Positions 33,402 to 47,737 of a DNA stretch of 64,000 bases are shown piece by piece. The number at the start of each line of letters is the position of its first letter. Position 1 is the first letter of the stretch. The notes under the pieces are model-generated. The model was not told the DNA's origin. It ran no database searches and saw only the letters and a program-made list of their open reading frames with translations. The position numbers and the translations under genes were made by a program. Source of the DNA: Hyperoplus lanceolatus (Eukaryota; Chordata; Actinopteri; Uranoscopiformes; Ammodytidae); the NCBI GenBank assembly GCA_026929865.2, contig CM049400.1:19098501-19162500 (forward strand), in the 5' to 3' direction.

Positions 33402-36400
33402 TCACCTGAGGGAGGTGCTCGCCCCACCAGGTACTATAGAAACCCTGTCCTTGGCTGTGGGAGTTCGCCTGGCCCTGCCCCGTGGTGCAGCGGGCTGAGG
33501 GAGTCCCTCCATTCTGCGATAATCGCTCTCCAGCCTCTCCTTTCGCTGGGTTCCCTCATACAGCACGCTGGCAGTGAAGTCTCTCTCATTGAAGAAGGCG
33601 ATGGTCTCATCCCTCTTGCGGCTCATGTATCCTTTCAGAACAGCGTTGTAAGGGTTTGATGCGGCGTCTGCATCTGGATCTTCCTGCTGGTGTTTAAATT
33701 CCATACGTGTGATAACTGGCAACAGGAATTGCTCCCCTTCTTTCACCACACCCCCCTCCCTGTGTGATGAGCCCAGAGCCTCAGAGACCAGGCGCGGGGG
33801 CAGAGGCACCATGTCACAGCCAGAGCGCTTGTCCACGTACTGGTCAAACTCTTTCCGCACCAGAGCTACATCTTGCAGAGAGTGATTCCTCCTCTCCTCC
33901 AGGTCTGTAACTATTCGCTCAGGATATGTCTGGCCAAACACCACACCTAAACAATGAGGATTGCAAGGAAATTAGATTTTTATGGAACAGGAACTGTATA
34001 CTGTAGGTAGCATTTTTTTTCTTGTGAAAAGTAAAACATATGAGACAGTAAATATGTCTTAGGATCATAATTTTCTCACCAGCACGTCGAAGCATGGACG
34101 CGGGACATTTCCAAGGCTTGTGAATGAGCTCATCTGGCAAATCTGCAAGTTCAGGACACCATTTTCTAACATAGCTGCCTTTAGGGTCACAGGTCATTGC
34201 TGCATCGACGGGGTGCATGACAAAATTCCAGTGATCAAGACCACACATGCCTCCATTCTGCCACATCATGGCATCTATGGCAACATCTGCATCCACCAGG
34301 GTGTCCTGAACACAGTCAGGAAGTAGTTCTTATTAGTGTGTGTGTGCGTGCGAGTGTGTGTCACAACTACGTGAGTCTATTCCCTGCATGCTTGCACGTC
34401 TCACCTGGAACCAGCGATAGCCTTCTTGCCAGGGCAGGTAGAGGTATGCTATGAGAAAAGACGCCACCACGTGTCTCATGTAGTTGTTCATCCAGCCCGT
34501 CAGCCACAGCTGCCTCATGGCTGCGTCCACCAGAGGGTAGCCTGTACGACCTCTCTGCCAGGCCTTCAGGTGGCTACGGTCACTGCTCCACCGCAGAGCC
34601 TGTAAACACCAAAGGATAAGCAATGCTTTGTATTAAATGCAGTTCTTCATTGTGAGATTAAGCGGTTAATTATTGAGGAATAAAAAGCTATTTCAACTCA
34701 ACATATTTATTTATTTGCATTTATGTGGTAAACCTCCAACAAGAAACTTTAAAATGTTTATGAAACAGCCCAATTTTTCCTCCATTAATAATTAATGCCC
34801 TGCAACAGCAAACAAGGCCATCAGCAAAAACAACGCTACTCATATAGTTTTTATTTATGCCTATTATACGGGTCCGATTTCCGAGGGACTGAGACTAAAC
34901 GATTTACAGCAGGCAGGAACATCCTGTTTCTCCCAAAGGTACTAAATCAAAGTTTACTTTGCTTTATTGTCATATTACCATAATTAATCTTACGTAGTCA
35001 CATATAAATAGATAACCTCATCGCAATGCATCCTGCAGTCTCTCTTTCACTCGCTTCCCAAGCAAATGCACACAGTGCCGGCAAGAGTATGCTAGGATCC
35101 ATAAACACTGAACATTTCTCGCAGCTACTTTAATGTGCTATCAAGATGTCAGCTGCAAATTTCTACCTTGTATGGAGGCCTGAGGGATTCCCAGGGGAGG
35201 TCTGGAAACAACGTCAGCTGCCAGTAAGACAAATCTCTCCATGCCAGTTTGCGTTGAAACTTTGGGGGTCGACATCGAGCCCCTTTGGCATCCCACAAAA
35301 GCCACCGTGAGCTCAGCTGACCAAAGTGAAGGTATGGAGACAGACTGCTGGTATTTGGGGCATCCGCCCTGCCTGACTCTTTTTCATATCTGTAGACACC
35401 TAGGAGGCACAGGGAGAATAATGATCAATGTCTTACCTCATAACATTCCACCAAGGACGGTGTAGGATTTGTTTAAAATGTGAACGCAAGGTGTCTCACC
35501 ATCATGAAGAAAGGCCTCCAGCCGTGCATGTGCTCCCTCTTCACTGAAATCCCAGGATTTCCGAATGTTAGCCGCCCAATCAATCTGAATGCCAAAATGA
35601 ACACAAGAAATTGTTGAGGACTGACTTCACAATCTAATCTCATCCATACACTGGGCTGTAGACTCTTTTATAAACAGTCTATGACTGTAGCTCGATTCTA
35701 TGGGACTGCTCTGCTGTGGTTACTGACCGTTGTGCCATCCTTCCTGCGGGGCATGCGTGCCAGGTCCAACATATCAAGAGAGACACAACAAGGCCATTGT
35801 GCCGGTTTGGGGAGGGATGTAGGAGGGTCCAGGGGAAGCCCTAACCCGGAACCTGGGTTCTGCCTACAGCAGCTCATGAAGTGAGACACTGAACCTATTC
35901 CTAAATGAAGTACAGAAAACCCAAGATATCACTATAAAGTTCTCATATTAACCACATGTTTGTAAACAAGCTCAGTACACCAAATGAATATGTTTGCAAC
36001 TGACCTCTTAGTCCCACACCCTCCGTGCTGACAGTGTAAGGGTCTCTGAGGCAGTATGAGTGGAACATCTTGAATTCAACGCCGTCTTTCTGCAGGGCCG
36101 AAACCACCACGTCATCCCTCTCCTTCAGCCACGGCTCATAGAGGGCATTAGCCAAGACTGTTCTGGCCCCGGTCTCCTTCACTAGCTTCCTGAGGCTACG
36201 TAGAGAAGATCCCAGCTCATTCCCCTCTCCACTTGCTTTGAGGAACAATATACGACTGCCAATGTGCTCCAGAGATGAACAGAAACAAGACAGAGCTTGA
36301 TGGAGCCAGTATTTACCTGTTTGAAAGAAAATATGTGACAACAAGTCAGCAGCCAATTAATATGTTTTAGTTCTGAATGAAAAGTTACTTGTTGTCAGTT

Positions 36401-38613
36401 TTGACACAGATGAATCACTGATTCCTCCGTCAACTTACAAGCTCCCCCCATAGCCACCGTAATCCCAGGTCCCTCCTCCTCTTCAGGGCTCCAGATGAAT
36501 ATAGGGATGACAGGTGCACCAACCTCCAATGAGCCAATGAGAGCAGGGTTGTCACAAAGTCGCAAGTCCCTCCTGAACCACAGCAGCACGGGTTGCGGAG
36601 CTGATGGAGAACAGGGCAAACCAACAACATGTTGGCCAGCACCTTTACGCCGCTGTCGCCTGTTCTTTGAGCGTTTAGGTTTTTCTGATTGGTTCAAATC
36701 TGCTTTATTCATCAATTGGTCACCTTCCTCGTGCTTGTAAAATGAGCCTGACAGTCTGGAGGCACACACAGTTGGACTCGTCTGTAGCATCACCTTGTTA
36801 TATTTGAGAACATGTGTGCTTCCCTGAATCTCAGTCTCTCCAAGTTTCCTTGGTGGGCTCACCTTGGCCCAGGGTCCAGTTTGCGGTGAGTCTCTCCTGC
36901 CAACTACATCTGCTAGTAGCCGTGTGTGGCCGCTTCCCTGATATACCGAGGTCAGTTGAAAACAGTTTCTCTGATTCGGTCCCTCTTCAGGTCGCTGGAG
37001 TCGGGAATCTTGGCTGATGGTTGACAGATGGGGATCTTTGATTTCCAGTAGAGAGAGAGACAATGCAAGTTCCAGTTCATCGTCTTCTGTCTACAGTTTG
37101 ATTAGGACAGTCAATTATTATCACTGTAAAAATTACTGTTTACAGTCTCGAATGAAAGATGTGCAAAAAGTAACAACAATCAAGTATGACTATGACAAAA
37201 ATTATGCAAAAATATTTTGTGGTCCCTTATTTTTTTTATTGATAATCAAGATTGCAGTTGGGGGGAATGATAGATTACTAAGTGTTAATGCTTCTTTTGT
37301 TAAGTTTTCTGAATAAGCTGCACTCAATGATTTAAGACAATTTATTTTTACAATAGGCTAAATAACTACAGAGGTAGGCTATCAGGTGTCATGAATTAGT
37401 CCAAAGTGTAACTTAAAATTTCTAAATGGAGCCATGATGTTAAGAGGCCTGACAGCCTCTTCTTACAGCCAAACAGGGGTTTCCACTAATTTTAACTGAT
37501 TAGGCCTATAGCTCTTTTCAGGAGGCCTGTAGCGGTTTATATTTGATAGACATACTGTATCTCTGTTCCACAAAACTTACACATTTTCTATTCGTGTTAG
37601 CACTAGTGTTGATAATTAATACAGCCTAAAAATAGCCTCATAAAGTTTGTTTGTAATAATATTAAGGCATAATGACAAGTAATTATTTTCTAATGTAACA
37701 ACACACTTATGAGTGTAACATTAAATAGGCTACTTAAAAATAAATCTTATTTTAAATGTTATCCTTAGTGCACATATTAACTTTCACAAATACCACGAGA
37801 ACAGGCTAGCTTTGCCTGGCAGCAGGCAGTCAAGTAAAATAAAGGGAGTGACTAATGAATATTTGCATATTCAGCAAGCCAAGATGGTACTATCACTCAA
37901 AAAAGAAGCTATACCATAAAAGGCTAAAATGCCACCGAAATTGATATTTAAATCTAACAGGTGACCAGAAAGAGAAGATGAAAAGGGAGGCGCGAGCTCC
38001 AATTCGGTTGCTTAATTACCTAGATAATGTTTCGCAAACAAATAGCCACAGGGACCTATAAAGAAAGTATCTAAGTATAGTAGCCTATAGGCTAGCCAGG
38101 ACAACTTATTAGCCAAGACAACATCACTCAAGCCAGAACAACTTCACTCAAGTTTAGCTAGTCGAAACTCGGTAGGTAGCCTATAAGCAATACAGATTGA
38201 CATTTGCCTTTTCTGTTATTTGCTTTCATATTATTTTGTCTCTCGTAGGCTATTTCTTTATTTCTCTCTTATCCTTTTTTGTTGTTCTTAGAAATGTTTT
38301 GCATGTAGGTTTTGAACTCCTTTGTAACCCTTGTAGTGCTACAACGTAATAACATTTTCCCCAAACGCGCACTGACCTTAAAGAAATATTCCTTGTAGAT
38401 GGATGTGAGGATGCAGTGCAGGGGATTGCTGGCCTCGGATAGGGGCTGAATGAGGATCGGGAACTGTGACCGGGTCTCCTGGTGCCCCAGGACTGACACA
38501 CACATCGCAAAGAACCCTTCTGGATCCTCTCGACCCACCAGAACGTCGCTTAACATCTTCCTCACCAAGGCTTTACTGTCCTCGGCAGCAGCAGCTGATG
38601 GAGACATCTTCAA
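33402..38613 (-). CDS. Plant-like cryptochrome with N-terminal UIM extension
   Basis: Nine exons (38613-38377, 37090-36439, 36316-36005, 35900-35728, 35584-35500, 35399-35167, 34599-34405, 34305-34080, 33946-33402) join in frame to 885 residues. Residues 1-79 are an unrecognised domain. Residues 82-95 are a perfect ubiquitin-interacting motif (DDELELALSLSLLE). A basic NLS-like stretch (KPKRSKNRRQRRKG) is near 216-229. The photolyase/cryptochrome core starts near 245 (PVLLWFRRDLRLCDNPAL, FIWSPEEEEGP). Its FAD half shows TSSLSPYLHFGQLSSR, GRTGYPLVDAAMRQLWLTGW, DTLVDADVAIDAMMWQ and GLDHWNFVMHP. A roughly 150-residue tail (NPYNAVLKGYMSRKRDE) follows. The IWSPEEE and TSSLSPYLHFGQLSSR wording resembles plant cryptochromes and animal L-Cry, not CRY1/2, (6-4) photolyase or CRY-DASH. 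Light sensing or repair activity is inferred. It is tail to tail with gcsh. Confidence 0.9.
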
Positions 38614-38840
38614 GTGAAAGGTGACGATAAATTACAGCCACAAAATGTGTTTAGACTGCTTTTAAATTGTCGGCTAGTAGGTCGAGTTATCCGCTCCAAG
38701 TAGGCTACTGAACATACCCTCACTGATTACCAAATAACAGCTGAGTTTTAGTTACACAAGCTATGTCGCTGTGTTTCGTAACCTAAAAAGCTAAGGTTTT
38801 GTAACGGGAAGATATTACCACTAGGGGGCGTACAAGTCTA
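38614..38840 (-). promoter_or_regulatory. Cryptochrome promoter region with D-box-like elements
   Basis: The 5' flank contains GTTTCGTAAC (38773-38782) and GTTTTGTAAC (38796-38805), each one or two bases from the D-box (TTAYGTAA) that drives light induction of teleost clock and repair genes. There is no TATA box. Function is inferred from the motif and the gene class only. Confidence 0.35.
38818..38830 (+). promoter_or_regulatory. CTCF-like site, plus orientation
   Basis: CCACTAGGGGGCG is an exact match to the 13-base CTCF core. It lies about 200 bp upstream of the cryptochrome ATG, at the border with the long gene desert. Confidence 0.55.
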
Positions 38841-42955
<4,115 letters not shown>

Positions 42956-42959
42956 GATG

Positions 42960-44240
42960 GCGGTGGCAGGTTGGCACAGTGCCATCCAGTCAGGACTTGA
43001 GCAGGGGCGGGCATGGGCGAAGGGGCGAACAGAAGAAGAATGGAAGAGGAAGAGAAACAGACCTCCATACTACTACCATGGTGCCACCTTGGCACAGGCA
43101 CAATGTGGCGAAACAAACGGCAGAACCGATGAACACAACAGTAGAGAAAATTACGATATAAAAATATCAGAAGACTACAATGCATGGAATTAAGCGATGC
43201 CAGCATACAGATGAAGACTCAGATGTAAAAGGATGAAGGGAAGCATAGAAGGATGTTAAAGAACCAAATGGAGGATAACATAACTATGAGGTATAACACC
43301 GCGATGACCATTGATCATACGACAAAAACAGTTGACGGGGAATCCACCATTCTATCCTTTTTTCGACCTCCCCTTCTCTGTGCCAGCCACTGCGTGCCAG
43401 CCAGCGGGCACCATGCCAACCTGGAGTCGTGGCATACCTATGGCAATTGGAGCAATTGGCCGAGAACTTTTTTATTCAAAGATGACTCACCTCTTAAGAT
43501 TTGCAGCTAATCACTGTTTGATTTATTGGACAAAGCCAAGAAGAGGTGCCCGGGCAACGGTTGCCAGCAATTCTGTGATGGCATCTTTTCAGGGGCGACA
43601 AGGGCACGAGGAGAAATATGGCAGGCTGCCAAGCCAACATAGCATTTGCAAACAGAAACCTCCATACGGTCAGCAAAACATTTCGGATATCTTGCATGTT
43701 TTGGCGATGGCATCCCCCTCAAGGGAGAGACCCGAAATAGAGATGGCATCATGCCAAACGCAAACTAGGAGGCATTCGCGGGCGCCACCAGAAGCTATAC
43801 AAAAGCGTAGTAAACGCATGCACAAAATAGTCGCAGAATGTGGGAACCAGTCTCAAATGCAGTTGTGGTGGAAGTATGGGTAAAAAAACATTTCTTCAAT
43901 GCCAACTCTGCTCAGTGCCAACTGCTGCCCTGGAGGGAAGCTGCTGCCCATTACAAAGAAATAAGACGAGGGATCGCACTATTCCACTATCGCGAGGAAG
44001 AGACAGGGGATAATGAGCAAAATGAATAAAGGATATATAAGAAGAAAAAGGGAGAATTTCGTGCTTAACGAAGAACAGTGGGAGTGGGTGGACAAGGATG
44101 ATGAAGAGCCTCTTTCCTGCACATGCACACCTGGGATGTTCTTAAAGGGATATCCCCTCAAACTGCTGTGCATGTCAAAGGGAGGGATGTGTTGGCATCA
44201 TCACTGGGATGTCAAGCTGTGTTTCTCTATTGCCAGTCAG
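42960..44240. promoter_or_regulatory. Candidate enhancer: dense cluster of NFI half-sites (TGCCA/TGGCA)
   Basis: Counting by hand gives 22 occurrences of TGCCA or TGGCA in about 1.28 kb; about 2.5 are expected in random DNA. Several are extended to TTGGCA or TGCCAA and some form inverted pairs, for example TTGGCACAGTGCCA near 42970 and GGCAACGGTTGCC near 43553. GATGGCATC occurs three times exactly (about 43577, 43706, 43742). It is non-coding on both strands. NFI binding and enhancer function are inferred. Confidence 0.4.
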
Positions 44241-44284
44241 GGAGGGTGCTGCAGTCGTCATGGGCGGGCAACTGTCTGGGCATC

Positions 44285-45165
44285 TCGTCTGCAGCTAATT
44301 AACAGCCACACACTAATTCTAACAGCCGATCATAATTAGCGATTTAATCGCTCGTCAACTCATCTATTTCTCCCCCCTTAAATTGTGCGTCCTATCTGGA
44401 CACGTGCGGATAAGCTAAGGAACGCTGGATCCTTCCTCCCCTCCTTCTCGTACTTCTTTCCTTCATCCTTGGCTCCAGACTCCAGTGGGATCTTAATTAA
44501 GCCTGGGCTTCATTATGCAAATGGAGTACAATAAACGACAGCAGAGGTGAAGCCGGATCCAGACAGAAATGGAACGGTGGGGGGAGCATTGGAAGTAGAA
44601 CATGAGGAGTGTGTGGAATGTTACCAAAATATTCCATATGATATTAATGCGTTACAATACTTATATTGTTGTGACACGTCTGTCTTCAGTGTACCACTTC
44701 CACGTGGTGTGAAAACCCACATTTCAAGCTCTGATGCTCCACCTCTTGCACCTGGAAAAACTTCTGTGAAATAACACTGGATACGCCAAATGTCGTCTCT
44801 CACAGAGCAAATTCATAAGGGAATAGTGACAATGAACCCCTTAAAATCACCAGTTGGCTGTTGTCGTGGATATGAGGAAAGATTGTAGAGATATGGAGAG
44901 AAAAACGGAGACAGACAGAAACACTGACAGTGGTAGCAGCATGGCAGCTAATGTCATCTCAGTTTAATCATCGCATGGGATCATGGGGTTCATGAAAATT
45001 CATTTGCATATCATTAAATGGAGAGAGGTTATTTGGTGCGGGCAGCCAAAATGGGATTGGATGAAGGAAGGAGAAAAAAAAGCAAATGGAGGGTCTCGTT
45101 ATTAAACGGCAATGTTTTATAGTCCACCAGCCGATTCATTTAATTTGGGCATAATTAAAATGTGT
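44285..45165. promoter_or_regulatory. Candidate conserved element with homeodomain and POU sites
   Basis: CAGCTAATTAACAGCC, ATAATTAGCGATTTAATCGC (containing the palindrome AGCGAT-TTA-ATCGCT), TTAATTAAGCC and CATTATGCAAATGG lie in 44290-44530. CATTTGCATATCATTAAATG follows near 45000, and TTTAATTTGGGCATAATTAA near 45140. These are homeodomain (TAATTA) and octamer (ATGCAAAT) type sites in an otherwise empty region next to a developmental regulator. This is inference; conservation was not tested. Confidence 0.4.
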
Positions 45166-47737
45166 CAGACTCAATCAATCATTCCAACAGGGATACTATC
45201 AATGTTTCAGTCTAAAAAAAAACTAATCAGTGGAAATATGGTAGGACATTGTCCAATAACAGTCTAAGTGTTATAGTTTGAGCTTGACCCATCATCTATT
45301 TTTTTCTCATTTATCTGAAGGAGTGTAGGAAAACATCTATTGTGACTCCTGAGTATTGTGTCAAGACAAGTCTATCCCTGAGAGGTGGCGATGCCACCCT
45401 GCTTTCCTCAATAGGAGGATAGCTCACACTGTCTTTTTGACCTTAGTAGTAAGCTGTCAGTAGTGTGTATGTATGTGCGTGCATATGTGCGTTTCTCATT
45501 TTCATAAGTGATGTAATTAGACTGTCCTTTCACATGCAGATCAGTTTGACAACATGGCAATCACTTCAACACACACACACACACATATAGCACACACACA
45601 CACGCGACAACACACGCTTACTGCCGTGACCACCCCCATATCATGGGGAGTCTGTTGTCTGTGAGCAGAGAGTGTAAAGATTAACATAATCCAGCTAATA
45701 AGTGTGAGTAATATTCACACAGTGACGCGTGGCATAGACACTGTCCTGCTGATGCGTATTTGTATCTCATTATGGATGCAAAGTACTAAAGGGGGACCAA
45801 CGGGGGTGCAGTCTGGATGGGGAATGGTGAGAGGTCACAAAAAAGTGTGGGCCTGAATGTAGAGGTCCCCAAGAATAAGAATAAAAAGCAGTATTTTTAT
45901 AAAATAACACTATCTACCATTTCTACAGAGGTCTTGTCTACGGAGTGTTGATATAAGGAAGATTGAATATAGCATATAGCAACTATGATGCTGGATAAAG
46001 GAAATATTCCTATTTCCACAAAATCAGAAAGACAATTTCACAAATGTTTCTCTTTGTTTACAGTACTAACATTAACAGTGTCGATTTTTGCAGCAGAATG
46101 TAGGAATTATAAACAGACTGTATTTGCGATTTGCAGGTTAGCTCTGCCACATGATTGATTAGGATGGTGTGACGACCATTAAAAAGTAATTTAAAAGATG
46201 GATAGGGACCACATTTCCAAATAAAAACCACTTTATACCTGATGAAGTGCTGAACAAACTCTCCTTCAAAGACATTCACTGATTACTGTGAGTGTGAGTG
46301 AGTTCAATGTGGGAAGCACCCATGGACTGTGTGTAGCTCTGCATCAGCTGAAGAGTGGCAGAGGGTAGTGATGTTCTCATTTTAAAAAACTAAATGTAAA
46401 TCTTATTTTCTTATTTAAAAGAAGCATCATGATTCATTTAGACAGAGGTATAATCTGTCTGCATACACACAATGCCACAAACAGGCCTGCACACACTGAT
46501 TGAAATGTATCTGATCGCAGAGCGTCGCATTGATGCTTTATCCAAAGAAGCAGAGCTGTGTCTAAATGTGCGACTGTATTTCAGCTCTGTCTCTTTAACT
46601 CAGGGTTCCACCACAGCAGCATGCTTTAAGATTCATGCATAAACATGAGCTGGCCTTTCAGCTCTCTCCTCACATAACCAATCTAAATCTAAATGAGCCC
46701 CCACTACAGATACACCAGCAGGCAATGACATTACCCCCCCTCTACAACCCCAACCCCCTACTACCTCCAGTGACACATATACACCAGCACGCAATAATTT
46801 CACGCCATCCCTCAAAGCCCCCCCCCCCCCACACACACACAAACTCGTACCCCTTTTTTGCCGCAACCCCACCAGCTGCACAGTACTCATTTGATTAAGA
46901 GGGGGAGGACAGGGAGAAGGAGAAATGGTGGGGGATCACTTTATCAGAATGACTTTCTAAGATGGCTATCATCAGCTACCATCTATCTCAAGCCCTCTTC
47001 TATGTTTATTTTTCTATTGTTCTGCCCGTGTATCCGTTAGTCTGTTCTCTGACACCCCAATCAGAATTGTTTCAGGGATATTTTTCCCTCTTGTCGCATT
47101 TGTGTGTAATGGTAAAATGAACGTCCTCCTGCTAAAGAACAGGGATCAGATACCAGTTTTTTGCTTGAGACTCCTTACAACGCATATTTGTATTGAACTT
47201 ATTCTCTCCTGCAAGTTGTCAGATCAACCAATGGAAAGTTTAGCTCAATAAGGAACTAAATAATAAAATCTGCTTTACCAACCTATGCTGTGGTCTTTGA
47301 AATGTTGCATATGAAAATGTGCGCGTCCTAAATGTGCTGTAGTGTGCAATTTTCCTCCCCTCTCCCAGAGTCGTAAAACACATTATCATCAGGAACAGCA
47401 GCAGAAGCAGCAGTGTAATTCATCCGAGGTCGTTAATATTCATCATATCATTTAGTCACAAAGGAAACTCATCTGGCTGAATGTCACAGATGTAATTAAT
47501 GAAGTGACCCCAGAGGTCATGGCTCCATTCACCAAACGCCTTCCACACATTTCCATGATATATATACACACACACACGGTTGCACATCAAAAGCCTTCCA
47601 GCCAGACACACACCACCACTGAACATACTACCTGGAATATGTAACACATAACCAGCAGACACATACCACAACATTCACAAAATGGCTTCTCTTGGTTAGA
47701 CTAAAGGGATGAGACCAGGGCATGCACCAAAGCAGAC
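45166..47737. other. Gene desert, right part
   Basis: No gene was recognised. It contains a CA run near 45572-45600, a C-run near 46818-46830 and an AT-rich element GTTAATATTCATCATATCAT near 47432. Frames in 46633-46898 read through low-complexity Pro/Gly tracts and are not genes. Confidence 0.5.

Noticed and set aside
33402-38613. Cryptochrome called as CRY-DASH or (6-4) photolyase
   Set aside because: The IWSPEEEEGP and GLDHWNFVMHP wording and the long conserved tail differ from what I know of those subfamilies; plant-like/L-Cry type fits better, though only a tree would decide.
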